Shown here piece by piece: positions 21,066-32,658 of a stretch of 64,000 bases of DNA (positions are counted from its first letter, which is position 1; each line of letters begins with the position of its first letter). Position numbers and translations under genes: made by a program. Below the pieces are notes generated by a model. The model searched no databases, was not told the DNA's origin, and saw only the letters and a program-made list of their open reading frames with translations. The stretch comes from Capsicum annuum (lineage: Eukaryota > Streptophyta > Magnoliopsida > Solanales > Solanaceae). The stretch lies in contig NC_061114.1 of assembly GCF_002878395.1 (NCBI RefSeq), forward strand, positions 145,513,931-145,577,930, given 5' to 3'.

Positions 21066-21923
21066 GCATACTAAGTTTCATGATTAGTGTCCATCACTAA
21101 CTTACTATACCATGATAATCTTGTTATCAGTTACCAATGCATATTTAGTCTTGCATTTATGTATCAGAGCAGTTATATTTTTATGCATAAAATATGCATT
21201 CTCATTGTGAGAAAACTTAGTTCTTCTGAACTTTCCGTTATACATTTATCTATCAGTTCTGCATGCATTAGATAAGCATATTCAGTATGATATGTTCAGT
21301 TTGTCAGTCACGTCTGTCATGAGATCATGTTCTAGTTATTCATGTTCAGCTCATTGTTTCCTCTCTCAGTCTGTCTCATTCTAGGATGAATGTTCTCTCG
21401 GGGGAGATATCATAATACCCATTCTTTTTCTTAGCTTTAAAATCATCTCAAGGATGTTATATCTTGGATTGAAATAAGAATTCAATCTTATACATGTGGT
21501 ATTTCCATAATTTTCTCTTCCCATCACGTGAACAATTTAATAAGCTTTCCATCAATATATAATTTTCCTAAATCCGACACCCGACTAAAAAGTTAGGTCC
21601 TTTTTACTGACACCTTGTCTGACCTGAGCCTTCAGCATGTTGTGGAGATAGCTCAAATGGAAATTGTCAATTTCCAGTGTTGCTCCATAATACTGGCTCA
21701 TCGCACTAAACTTTAAGGTCGTAGATAAGGTGGCAACATGATAGCACCGCATCGCGTCATTGTGAAATTTCTCATTTGTCAATTTCCAGTAACTTGGCAC
21801 GAAAGGGAACAATTCGAGAAATTTTGCTGAAAATTAAATTATGTATCCAGGGTTAAAAGGGTCAACTTTCCCCCTATATAAGCTTCCAAACCCGGTATTT
21901 AGCCGTTAGTCACCCAAAATATT
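21066..21923 (+). repeat. U8: 3' UTR, PPT and truncated LTR before M8
   Basis: Polypurine tract CGGGGGAGAT about 21400-21409, LTR edge CATAATACCC at 21411 (CG to CA), TATATAAG 21875-21882. The ATGCAT pairs of the 3' UTR are partly lost (ATGCATTAGATAAGC near 21262). Confidence 0.82.
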
Positions 21924-22885
21924 GATGTTTTGCCTCGAACTCGTCACCAATATGATTTTTGTTTTGGTCATTGTAGATAAGATGACCAAATTAACTCATT
22001 TCCTTTCAGTTCATACCTCTTATTCCGCTGAGGATTATGCCAGACTCTACATCAAGGAGTTGGTCAGATTGCACGGTGTTTCATTATCAATTTTTTCAAA
22101 GCGAGGTCCCCGGTTCACCTCTTAGAAGATATGCTAATGATGTGTGCAATTGATTTTAAGGAAAATTGGGATGACCACTTGCCTTTGATTGAGTTTGCAT
22201 ACAATAATAGCTATTATTCCAGTATTCAGATGGCTTCTTTCGAAGCTCTCTATGGTAGGAGATATAGATATCTAATTGGTTCATTCAAAGTAAGTGAGGC
22301 CTCAGTCATTGTACCCGACTTGGTATTCGATGCCTTAGGGAAAGTTCAGTTGATCAGAGAAAGAGTCTGGGCTGCTGAGAGCCGACAAAAGTCATATACA
22401 GATGTTCATAGAAAAGATCTCGAGTTTGAGATTGGTGATCATGTCTACCTCAAGATCTCTCCTATAAAGGGAGTGAAGAGATTTGCCAAGAAGGGAAAAA
22501 TCAGTCCCAGATATGTTGTTCTTATCAAGATTTTTAGTCGTTTAGGCAAGGTAGCTTACGAGCTCAATTGCCTTCAGATATAGGGTCAGTTCATCCAGTC
22601 TTTCATGTCTTTTTTCTCAAGAAGTACATAGCTTACCCATTAGTCGTAGTCCCTATTGAGAGCATCGATGTTCAGAATAGCCTCTCTTATGAATAGATTC
22701 AAGTCAAAATGCTAAACTATCATACTCATAGATTTAGGAATAAAGAAGTACATCAAGTAAAAGTTCTTTAGAGAAATCAGTCTGTCGAGGATGCTACTTG
22801 GGAAGCATATGCAGATATGCCTACAAATTACCTTCAACTTTTCCCCGCTAACTCAGTTCAAGCTCTAGGTAATACTTTTCCTTAA
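21924..22885 (+). pseudogene. M8: integrase fragment lacking two of three catalytic residues
   Basis: VIVDKMTKLTHFL is present, then SKRGPRF (Lys at the second site). Immediately after TTCACCTCT about 190 bp is deleted, removing the FWKAFQKG segment and the catalytic Glu. The frame is open again 22131-22583 from the last codons of that region through KKGKISPRYV and KVAYEL, then shifts. The 3' half matches M12 at rare variants (TTTGCCAAGAAGG; CATAGCTTACCC; GAATAGCCTCTCTTATGAATAG). Confidence 0.85.
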
Positions 22886-23753
22886 GCTTATTCAGTTTCA
22901 TGATTAGTATGCATCACTAACTTAGTATATCATGATAATCCTGGTATTAAGTACCGCCACATATTAAGTCATGCATTTATGTATCAGATCAATTATATAG
23001 TCATGCATCAGATATGCATTCTCATTGTTAGAAAACATAGTTCTTTAGAATCTTCAGTTATGCATTTATGAATCAGTTATGCATACATCAGATATGCATG
23101 TTCAATATGTTATGTTAAGCTTGTCAGTGACATCTGTCATGAGATCATTTTCCATTTATTCATGTTCAGCTCATTGTTTTCCCTCTCAGTCAGTCTCATT
23201 CGAGGATGAATGTTCTCAAGGGGGAGATATCGTAATAACCTTGCTTTTTCTTATCTTGAAAATTATCTCAAGGATGTTAGAAGTTTCTTTGAAATAAGAA
23301 TTAATTCTTATACACATTTTATTTCCATAATTTTCTCATCCTATCATATGGAAAATTGAATAAGCTTTCCATCAATATATAATTTACCCAAATCCGACAC
23401 CCGGGCTATGAGTTAGTTCCTTTTTACTGAGACAGTGTCCGACCTGAGCCTTCAGCGCATCGTGGAGATAGCTCAAATGGAAATGGTCAATTTCTAGTGC
23501 TACTCCTCAATACTAGCGCATCGCACCGAACTTCCAGGTCGTAGACAAGGTGGCGACACAATAGTTTCGCATCGCCCCACTTTGAAATTTCTCATTTGTC
23601 AATTTCCCGTGACTTGGCATGAAAGGGCCCAATTTGGGTAATTTTACTGTAAATTAAATTATGTTTCCAGGGTTAAAAAGATCAATTTTCCCTGTATATA
23701 AGCTTCCAAACCTGGAATTTTGCCGTTATTCATCAAAAATATTGATGTTTTGC
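22886..23753 (+). repeat. U9: 3' UTR, PPT and truncated LTR before M9
   Basis: Polypurine tract AAGGGGGAGATAT 23218-23230, LTR edge CGTAATAACC at 23231, TATATAAG 23695-23702. Near-identical to U13: both have GTTAAGCTTGTCAGT, GATCATTTTCCATTTATTC, AGAAGTTTCTTTG and GGGCTATGAG or a close form. Confidence 0.82.
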
Positions 23754-24698
23754 CTCGAACTTATCATCAGCATGATTTAGTTTCGGTCATTGTAGATAGG
23801 ATGATCAAATCAGCTTATTTCCTTCTGGTTCATACCTCTTATTCAGCCGGGGATTACGCAAGACTATACATCAAGGAGTTGGTCAGATTGCACAGTGTTA
23901 CATTTTTTATTTTCTCAAATAGAGGTACTCGATTCACCTCTTATTTCTGGAAAGCATTCAAAATAGGTCTTTCAACCAAAATTTATCTCAGTACAGCCTT
24001 CTATCCTCAAACAGATCGTCTAGTAAAAAGGACCATTCACACGTTAGAAGATATACAAAGGGCATGTGCAATTGATTTTAAGGGAAGTTGGGATGACCAC
24101 ATGCCTTTGATTGTGTTTTCATACAATAACAACTATTATTCCGTATTCAGATAGCTTCTTTTGAAACTCTCTATGGTATGAGATATAGATCTCTGGTTGG
24201 TTGGTTTGAAGTTTGTGCAGCCTCAGTCATAGGGCCTGACTTGGTATTCGATGGCTTAGGGAAAGTCCTATTGATTAGAAAAATTCTCTGCGTTACTGAG
24301 ATCCGATAGAAGTCTTATGCAGAAGTTCGTATAAAAGATCTCGAGTTTGAGATTGGTGATCATGTCTACCTCAAGATCTCCCCTATTATTAGAGTCAAGA
24401 GATTTGACAAGAAGGGAATACTGAATCCCCGATATGTTGGTCTCTTCAAGATTCTCAGGTGTTTCAACAAGGTAGCTTATGAGCATGTATAACCTTCAGA
24501 TCTAGCCTCAGTTCATCCAGTCTTTCTTGTCTCTTAGCTTAAGAAGTGCGTAGGTTACCCATCACTCATAGTCCCTATCAGATCATCGATGTTCAGAACA
24601 ATATCTCTTACGAAGAGATTCCAATCAAAATCCTAGATTAGCATACTCATAGATTGAGAAACAAAGAAGTCCCTATAGTAAAAGTTCTTTGGTGAAAT
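23754..24698 (+). pseudogene. M9: integrase fragment, 3' end deleted
   Basis: Open from within the LTR (23720) to 24154, so the fusion itself is translated: FIKNIDVLPRT, IVDRMIKSAYFLLV, SNRGTRFTSYFWK (Asn). The catalytic Glu is replaced by Lys (VKRTIHT). A lost base at CCGTATTCAG shifts the frame. The GPY/F-like part reads KKGILNPRYVGLFKIL, shared with M13. The copy ends at GAAAT (24694-24698), which also begins the next LTR piece: a deletion with 5-bp microhomology removed the tail, 3' UTR, PPT and LTR start. Confidence 0.85.
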
Positions 24699-25092
24699 AA
24701 TAATTTATTCTTATACTCATGGTATTTCCATAATTTTCTCATCCTATCACGTGGAAAATTGAATAAGCTTTCCATCGATATATAATTCGCCCAAATCCGA
24801 CACTCGAACGAAAAGTTAGGTTCTTTTTAGTGAGACAGTATCTGGCCTAAGTCGTCAGCGCATCTTGGAGATACCTCCAATGGCAATTGTCAATTTCCAG
24901 TGTTACTCCATGACACTGGCGCATTGGGCCAAACCTCTAGGTCATATACAAGGTGGCAACGTAATATCTCCGCATCGCGCCGCCGTGAAATTTCTCATTT
25001 GCCAATTTCCAATGACTTGGCGTGAAAGGGCCCAATTCGAGAAATTTTTCTAAAAATTAAATTATGTTTCCAGGGTTAAAAGGGTCAATTTA
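24699..25092 (+). repeat. U10: LTR fragment only
   Basis: Enters the LTR about 65 bp past its usual start. It keeps a G-box CACGTG (24748-24753) and GATACCTCCAATGGC shared with U14, then ends at AATTTACC, losing TATA box and junction. Confidence 0.78.
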
Positions 25093-26103
25093 CCTTGAAC
25101 TTATCATAGCATGATTTTTTTGGGTCATTGTAGACAGGATGACAGAATATGCTCATCTCCTTCCGGTTCATACATCTTATTAAGTCGATGATTACGCCAG
25201 ACTCTACATCAAGGAGTTGATCAGATTTCACGGTGTTTTCTTTTTTCTTCTCTAACTGAGGTACCTAGTTTACCTCTCATTTCTGGAAAGCATTCCAAAA
25301 GGGTCTTGCTACCCAAATTAATCTCAGTACTGCCTTTCATTCTTAGATAGATGGTCAAGTAGAAAGGACCATTCAAATGTTAGAACATATGCTAAGGGCA
25401 AGTGCAATTGATTTTAAGGGAAGTTGGAATGACCACTTGCCTTTGATTGAGTTTGCATACAACAACAACTATCATTCCAGTATTTAGATGGCTCCATTTG
25501 AAGCTCTCTATGGTAGGAGATGTAGATCTATGATTGGTTGGTTTGAAGTTAGTGAGGCATCAGTCATAGGGCCTGACTTAGTATTTGACGCCTTAGGAAA
25601 AATCCAGTTGATCCGAGAAATACTTTGGGTTGCTAAGAGCCGATAGAAGGCTTATGCAGTTGTTTGTAGAAAAGATCTTGAGTTTGAGATTGGTAATCAT
25701 GTCTACCTTAAGATCTCTCCTATGAAAGGAGTGAAGGGATATGGCAAGAAGGGAAAACTCAGTCCCCGATATGTTGGTCTCTTCAAGATTCTCAGTCATT
25801 CGGACAAGGTACCTTATGAGATCGAATTGATCTTAGATCTACCCTAAGTGTGTCCAGTATTTTATGTCTCTTTGCTCAAGAAGAGAATAGGTTACCCATC
25901 AGTCGTAGTCCCTATTCAGAGCATCGATGTTCAGAACAGCCTCTCTTATGAAGAGATTCTAGTCAAAATCCTATACTATCATACTCGTACATTGAGGAAT
26001 AAAAACTCCCTCTAATTAAAGCTCTTTCACAAAATCAGTCCATCGAGGGAGCTACTTAGGAACCACAAGCAGATATGCATACCAGGTACCAAGTTCTCCT
26101 TAA
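25093..26103 (+). pseudogene. M10: broken integrase/chromodomain fragment
   Basis: Begins two codons past the normal junction because the U10 deletion ran into it. VIVDRMTEYAHLL can be read after a frame change. The second catalytic region reads AACTGAGGTACC (Asn followed by stop); the Glu is kept in VERTIQM. No + strand frame of 60 codons remains. The terminal CCTCACCTTTTCCCC...GGTAAT segment is deleted, so ACCAGGTACC runs directly into AAGTTCTCCTTAAGC. Confidence 0.8.
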
Positions 26104-26961
26104 GCTTACTTAGTTTCATGATTAGTGTGCATCACTAACTTAGTATACCATGATAATCTTGGTATCAAGTACCACCGCATATTCAGTCCTGCATTCATGT
26201 ATCAGATCAGTAATATGGTTATGCATCAGTCATGTATTCTCATTGTGAGAAAGCTTAGTTCTTCAGAACTTTCAGTTATGCATTTATAAATCAGTTATGC
26301 TTGCATCAAATATGCATGTTCAGTATGTTATGTTCAACCTGTCAGTCATGTCCATCACGAGATTATGTTCCTATTATTCATGTTCAGCTGGTTGTTTTCC
26401 CTGTCAATCAGTCTTATTCGAGGTTGAATTTTCTCGAGTGGGAGATATCGTAATAACCGTGCTTTTTCTTAGCTTGAAAATCATCTCAAGGATGTTAGAA
26501 CATTTTTAGTAATAAGAATTCATTCTAATACACGTGGTATTTCCATAATTATCTCTTTATATCATGTGGGAAATTGAATAATCTTTCCATCGATATATAA
26601 TTCACCCAAATGCGACACCCAGGCGAAGAGTAAGGTCCTTTTTAGTGAGATAGTGTCTAACCTGGGCCTTCAGTGCATCGCGGAGATAGCTCAAATGGCA
26701 ATGGTCATTTTCCAGTGTTTCTCCATGATATTGGTGCGTCGCGGTAAACTTCAAGGTCGTAGACAAGGTGGCAACGCAATAGCTCCACATCACACCACAT
26801 TGAAATTTCTCATTTGTCAATTTCCAGTGACTTGGCGCGAAAGGGCCAAATTCACGAAATTTTACTGAAAGTTAAATTACATATCCAGGGTTAAAAAGGT
26901 TAATTTTCCCCCTATATAAGCTTCCAAACCCAGGATTTAACCCTTATTCATAAAAAATATT
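26104..26961 (+). repeat. U11: 3' UTR, PPT and truncated LTR before M11
   Basis: Decayed polypurine tract GAGTGGGAGAT before the LTR edge CGTAATAACCG at 26449. G-box CACGTG 26531-26536. E2F-like TTGGCGCGAAA 26832-26842. TATATAAG 26913-26920. Confidence 0.82.
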
Positions 26962-28025
26962 GATGTTTTGCCTCAAAATTATCATCATCATAAATTAGTT
27001 TGGGTCTTTGTGGATAGGATGACCAAATCTACTCATTTCTTTTCGGTTCATACCTCTTATTCAGTCGAGGATTATGCCAGACTCTACATAAACAAGTTGG
27101 TAACGTTTCACGGTGTTTCCTTATCTATTTTTGTAAATAAAGGTACCCGGTTAAGCTCTCATTTCTGAAAGCATTCCAAAAAGGTCTTTCTATCCAAATT
27201 CATCTCATTAAATCCATTCATCCTCAGACAAATAGTCAAGAGGAAAGGACCATTAATACATTTGAAGATATGCTAAGGGCGTATGCAATTGATTTTAAGT
27301 GAAGTGAGAATGACCATTTGCCTTTGATTGAGTTAGCATACAAAAACAACTATCATTCTAGTATTAGATGGCTCCATTCGAAGCACTCTATGGTAGGGGA
27401 TGTAGATCTCAGATTGGTTAGTTTGAAGTTAGTGAGGCCTCATTCATAGGGCCTGACTTAGTATATAATGCCTTAGGGAAAATCCAGTTGATTAGAGAAA
27501 GACTTCGGGCTGCTAAGAACCGATAAAAGTCATACACAGATGTTCGTAGAAAAGATATAGAGTTTGAGATTGGAGATCATGTCAACCTTAAGATCTCTCC
27601 TATTAAGGGAGAGAAGAAATTCAAAAAGAAGGGAAAACTCTGTCCTTGATATGTTGGTCTCTTAAAGATTTCTGTGTCATTTCGGCAAGGTAGCTTATGA
27701 GCTCAAATTGCCTTCAGATCTACCCTCAGTTCATCTAGTCTTTCATGTCTCTTTCCTCAAGTAGTGCATACGTTACCCATCAGTCATACTCCCTAATCAG
27801 AGCATCGATGATCAGAACAGTCTCTCTTATGAAGAGATTCTAGTCAAAATCCTAGACTATCATACTCGTACATTGAGGAACAAAGAAGTCCCTCTAGTTA
27901 AACTTCTTTGGCGAAATCACTCCATTGGGGGAGCTACTTAGGAACCAGAAGCAGACATACATACCAAGCACCCTCATCTTTTCCCCGCCAACTCAGATTA
28001 AGCTCAAGGTAATAATGCTCTTTAA
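26962..28025 (+). pseudogene. M11: broken integrase/chromodomain fragment (IK subtype)
   Basis: Open 26968-27168: FVDRMTKSTHFFSV, then VNKGTRLSSHF (Asn) ended by TGA at the conserved Trp. IKSIHPQTNSQEERT with the Glu follows in a second frame. A base is lost in CCAGTATTAGATGG. GPY/F-like segment near 27625. Natural stop 28023-28025. Twin of M4 (TAAGCTCTCATTTCT; GTCTTTCTA; TAGTGCATACGTTACCC). Confidence 0.83.
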
Positions 28026-28882
28026 GCTTACTCAGTTTCATTATTAGTATGCATCACTAACTAAGTATACCATTATAATGTTGATGTCAAGTACCACCAC
28101 ATATTCAGTCTTGCATTTATGTATCAAATTAGTTATATAGTTATGCATCAGACATGCATTCTCATTGTGAGAAAACTTAGTTCTTCATAACTTTCAGTTA
28201 TGCATTTATGAATCAGTTATGCATGTATCAGATATGCATGTTCAGTATGATATGTTTAGCTTGTTTGCCACGTCTGTCATGAGATCATGTTCCAGTAATT
28301 TACGTTCCACTCATAGTTTTCCCTCTCTGTGAATCTCATTTGAGGAAAAATGTTCGCATGGGGAGATATTGTAAAACCAATGCTTTTTCTTAGCTTGAAA
28401 ATCATCTAAAGGATGTTAGAACTTGATTTGAAATAAGAATTGATTTGATTACACATGGTATTTCCATAATTTTCTCATCCTATCACATGGGAAATTAAAT
28501 AAGCTTTCCATTGATATATAATTCTCCCAAATCCGACACCCGGACGAAGAGTTTGGTCCTTTTTAGTGAGACAGTGTCTAACCTGGGCCTTCATCACGTC
28601 GAGGAGATAGGTCAAATGGAAATGGTCAATTCCCAGTGTTTCTCTATGATATTGGTGCATCGCGTCAAACTTCCAGGTCATAGACATTGTGGCAATGCGA
28701 TAGCTCTACATCGCACCACTGTAAAATTTCTCATTTATCGAGTTCCAGTGACTTGGTGCGAAAGGGCCCAATTCAAGAAATTTTACCTAAAATTAAATTA
28801 TGTGTCTAGGGTTAAAAGGGTTAATTTTCCCCCTATATAAGCTTCCAAACCCAGGATTTAACCCTTATTCATTAAAAATATT
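28026..28882 (+). repeat. U12: 3' UTR, PPT and truncated LTR before M12
   Basis: Polypurine tract ATGGGGAGAT, LTR edge TGTAAAACC at 28370 (TG), TATATAAG 28834-28841. The U3 is open on both strands (28511-28840 +, 28475-28687 -). Twin of U5. Confidence 0.82.
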
Positions 28883-29936
28883 GATGTTTTGCGTAGAACT
28901 TGTCATCAACATGATTTAGTTTGGGTCATTGTAGACAGGATAACAAAATCTTGTTATTTCCTTGTGGTTCATACCTCTTTTTCAGTCAAGGATTACGCCA
29001 GACTCTACATCAATGAGTTGGTCAAATTTCATGGTGTTCCTTTATGTATTTTCTCAAACAGAGTTACCCAGTTCACCTCTCATTTCTGTAAAGCATTTCA
29101 AAAGGGTCTTGCTACCTAAATTCATCTCATTAAATTCACTCATCAATAGACAGATGGTCAATAAGAAAGGACCATTCAGACATTAGAAGATAAGCTAAGG
29201 GCGGGTGCAATTGATTTTAATGAAAGTTGGAATGACCAGTCGCCTTTGATTGAGTTTGCATACAACAACAAATATCATTCCAGTATTCAGATGGCTTCTT
29301 TCGAAGCTCTCTATGGTAGGAGATGTAGATCTCTAATTGGTTGGTTCAAAGTTAATGAGGCCTCAGTCAATGGGCCTAAATTGGTATTCGATGCCTTAGG
29401 AAAAGTTCAATTGATCAGAGAAAGACTCCGAGCTGCTGAGAGCCAATAGAAGTCATATGCGTATGTTCGTAGAAAAGATCTCGAGTTTGAGATTGGTGAT
29501 CATGTCTACCTCAAGAACTATCCTAAGAAGGGAGTGAAGAGATTTGCCAAGAAGGGAAAAATCAGTCCCCGATATGTTGGTCTCTTCAAGATTTTCTGTC
29601 ATTTTCGAAAGGTAGCGTATGAGCTCAAATTGCCTTCAGATCTAGCGTCAGTTCATCTATTCTTTCAAGTCCTTTTTCTCTAGAAGTGCATAGCTTACCC
29701 ATCAGTCGCAGAGCATCAAAGTTGAGAATAGCCTCTCTTATGAATAGATTCCAGTCGAAATGCTAGACTATCATACTCGTAGATTAAGGAATTAAGAAGT
29801 ATATCTAGTTAAAGTTCTTTGGAGAAATCAATCTGTCTAGGGAGACACTTGGGAAGCATAGGCAGATATGCCTACCAAGTACCTTCACCTTTTCCCCGCC
29901 AACTCAGATCAAGCTCAAGGTAATACTTCTCCTTAA
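28883..29936 (+). pseudogene. M12: chimeric broken integrase/chromodomain fragment
   Basis: Open 28889-29119: IVDRITKSCYFLVV, SNRVTQFTSHF (Asn), then TAA in GCTACCTAAATTC exactly as in M5. Open again 29246-29449 through FEALYGRR and IGWFKVNEAS. The 5' half carries M5-type variants (GGTCAATAAGAAAGG; AATTCACTCATCA). From about 29290 on it carries M8-type variants (ATGGCTTCTTTCG; TTTGCCAAGAAGG; CATAGCTTACCC), so the switch lies near 29190-29290. Natural stop 29934-29936. Confidence 0.85.
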
Positions 29937-30755
29937 GCTTACTTAGTTTCATGATTAGTGTGCATCAATAACTTAGTATAACATGATAATGATGGTATCA
30001 AGTACCACCGCATATTCCGTCATGCATTTATGTATCAGATCAATTATATAGTCATGCATCAGGCATGTATTCTCATTGTTAGAAAACTTAGTTCTTCAGA
30101 ATTTTCAGTTATGCATTTATGAATCAGTTATGCATGCATCAGATATGCATGTTTAGTATGTTATGTTAAGCTTGTCAGTCACATCTGTCATGAGATCATT
30201 TTCCATTTATTCATGTTCAGCTCATTGTTTTCCCTCTCAGTCAGTCTCATTCGAGGACGAATGTTCTCAAGGGGGAGTTATCGTAATACCCATGCTTTTT
30301 CTTAGCTTGAAAACCATCTGAAGGATGTTAGAAGTTTCTTTGAAATACGAATTAATTATTATACACATTGTATTTCTATAATTTTCTCATCCTATCACAT
30401 AGGAAATTTAATAATCTTTCCATTGATATATAATTCGCCCAAATCCGACACCCAGGCTATGAGCTATGTCCTTTTTACTGAGACAGTGTTTGACCTAACC
30501 CTTCAGTGCGTCGTGGAGATAGCTTAAATGGAAATGGTCAATTTCCAGTTTGCTCCGCGATACTGGCGCATCGCGGCAAACTTCCAAGTCGTAGATAAGG
30601 TGCCAACACAGTCAATTTCCAGTGACCTATCACGAAAGGGCTAATTCGGGAAATTTTACTGTACATTAAATTACGTTTCCAGGGTTAAAAGGGTCAATTT
30701 TTCCCGTATATAAGCTTCCAAACCTGGAATTTTGTCGTTATTAATCCAAAATATT
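29937..30755 (+). repeat. U13: 3' UTR, PPT and truncated LTR before M13
   Basis: Polypurine tract AAGGGGGAGTTA 30269-30280, LTR edge CGTAATACCC at 30282, TATATAAG 30707-30714. About 45 bp around GCAACGCGATAGCTCC is deleted (GGTGCCAACACAGTCAATT near 30600). Twin of U9. Confidence 0.82.
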
Positions 30756-31800
30756 GATGTTTTGCCTCGAACTCGTCATCAGTATGATTTAGTTTTGGTC
30801 ATTATAGAAAGAATGACCAAATCAGCTTATTTCCTTCTGGTTCATACCTCTTATTCAGCCGGGGATTATGCTAGATTCTACATCAAGGAGTTGGTTAGAT
30901 TACACAGTGTTACATTTTCTATTTTCTCAAATATAGGTACCCGGTTCACCTTTAATTTTTGGAAAGCATTCCAAACAGGTCTTTCTACCTAAATTCATCT
31001 CCGTACAACCTTTTATGCTCAGAAAGATGGTCTAGTAGAAAGAACCATTCGCACGTTAGAATATATGCAAACGGCGTGTGCAATTGATTTTTAGGGAAGT
31101 TGGGATGACCACATGCCTTTGATTGAGTTTTCATACAACAATAGATATCATTCAGTATTCAGATGACTTCTTTTGAAGTTCTCTATGGTAGGACATATAG
31201 ATCTCCAGTTGGTTGATTCGAAGTTAGTGCAGCCTTAGTCATACGGCCTGACTTGGTATGTGATGCCTTAGGGAATGTTTCTGGGTTGCTGAGATCCGAT
31301 AGAAGTCTTATGCAAATGTTCGTATAAACGATCTCGAGTTTGAGTTTGGTGATCATGTCTACCTCAAGATGTCTCCTATTATTAGAGTCAAGAGATTTGA
31401 CAAGAAGGGAATACTGAATCCCCGATATGTTGGTCTCTTCAAGATTCTCAGTTGTTTCAGCAAGGTGGCTTATGAGCTTATATTGCCTTTAGATCTAGCC
31501 TCATTTCATCCAGTCTTTCGTGTCTCTTTGATCAAGAAGTGCATAAGTTACCCATCACTCTTAGTCCCTATTCACATCATCGATGTTCAGAACAATATCT
31601 CTTATAAAGAGATTCCAGTCGAAATCCTAGATTATCATACTCGTAGATTGAGGAAAAAAGAAGTCCTTCTAGTTAAAGTTCTTTGGCGAAATCAGTCCAT
31701 CGAGGGAGGTACTTGGGAAGCAGAAGAAGATATGTGTACCAAGTACCCTCACCTTTTCCCAGCCAACTCATATCAAGATCATGGTAATAGTTTGCCTTAA
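30756..31800 (+). pseudogene. M13: integrase/chromodomain fragment with 143-codon open tail
   Basis: Open 30732-30992 across the fusion: LIQNIDVLPRT, then VIIERMTKSAYFLLV, where the first catalytic Asp is Glu, and SNIGTRFTFNFWK (Asn at the second). TAA follows at CTACCTAAATTC. Further lesions include a deletion after TTAGGGAATGTTTC (near 31280). The tail is open 31369-31800 to the natural stop: KKGILNPRYVGLFKIL, then LWRNQSIEGGTWEAEED. Twin of M9. Confidence 0.85.
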
Positions 31801-32658
31801 GCTTACTAAGTTTCATGATTAGTGTGTATCATTAACTTAGTATACCATGATAATCATGGTATCAAGTACCACCATATATTCCGTCCTGCATTCATGTATC
31901 AGATCAATTACATAGTTATGCATCAGACATGCATTCTCATTGTGAGAAAACTTATTTCTTCAGAACTTTCAGTTATGCATTTATGAATCAGTTACGCATG
32001 CATCAGATATGCATGTTCAGTATGTTATGTTCAGCTTGTCAGCCATGTCCGTCATGAGATCATGTTACAATTATTCATGTTCAGCACATTGTTTCCCCTC
32101 TCAGTCAGTCTCATTCGAGGACGACTATTCTCTAGGGTGAGATATCGTAATACCCATGTTTTTTCTTCGCTTGAAAATCATCTCAAGGATGTTAGAACTT
32201 TCTTTGAAATAATCATTTATTCTTATACACATGGTATTTCCATAATTTTCTCATCCTATCACGTGGGAAATTGAATAAGCTTTCCATTGATATATAATTC
32301 GCCCAATTCCGCCACCCGGGCGAAAAGTTAGGTCCGTTTTAGTGAGATAGTCTCTTGCCTTAGTCTTCAGTGCGTCGTGGAGATACCTCCAATGGCAATT
32401 GTCAATTTCCAGCGTTGCTCCACGACACTGGCGCGTCGCCCCAAACTTCTAGGTCATAGACAAGGTGGCAACGCGATAGGTCCGCATCGTGCCGCCGTGA
32501 AATTTCTCATTTGTCAATTTCTAATGAGTTGGCATAAAAGGGCCCCATTCCAGAAATTTTTCTGAGAATTAAATTATGTTTCCAGGGTTAAAAGGGTCAA
32601 TTTGACCCCTATATATGCTGCTAAACCCAAGATTTTGCCGTTATTCATCCAAAATATT
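31801..32658 (+). repeat. U14: 3' UTR, PPT and truncated LTR before M14
   Basis: Polypurine tract decayed to CTAGGGTGAGAT, LTR edge CGTAATACCC at 32146, G-box CACGTG 32260-32265, TATATATG 32610-32617. CpG-rich block GCGCGTCGCCCC near 32430 is among the least deaminated. Shares GATACCTCCAATGGC with U10. Confidence 0.82.
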
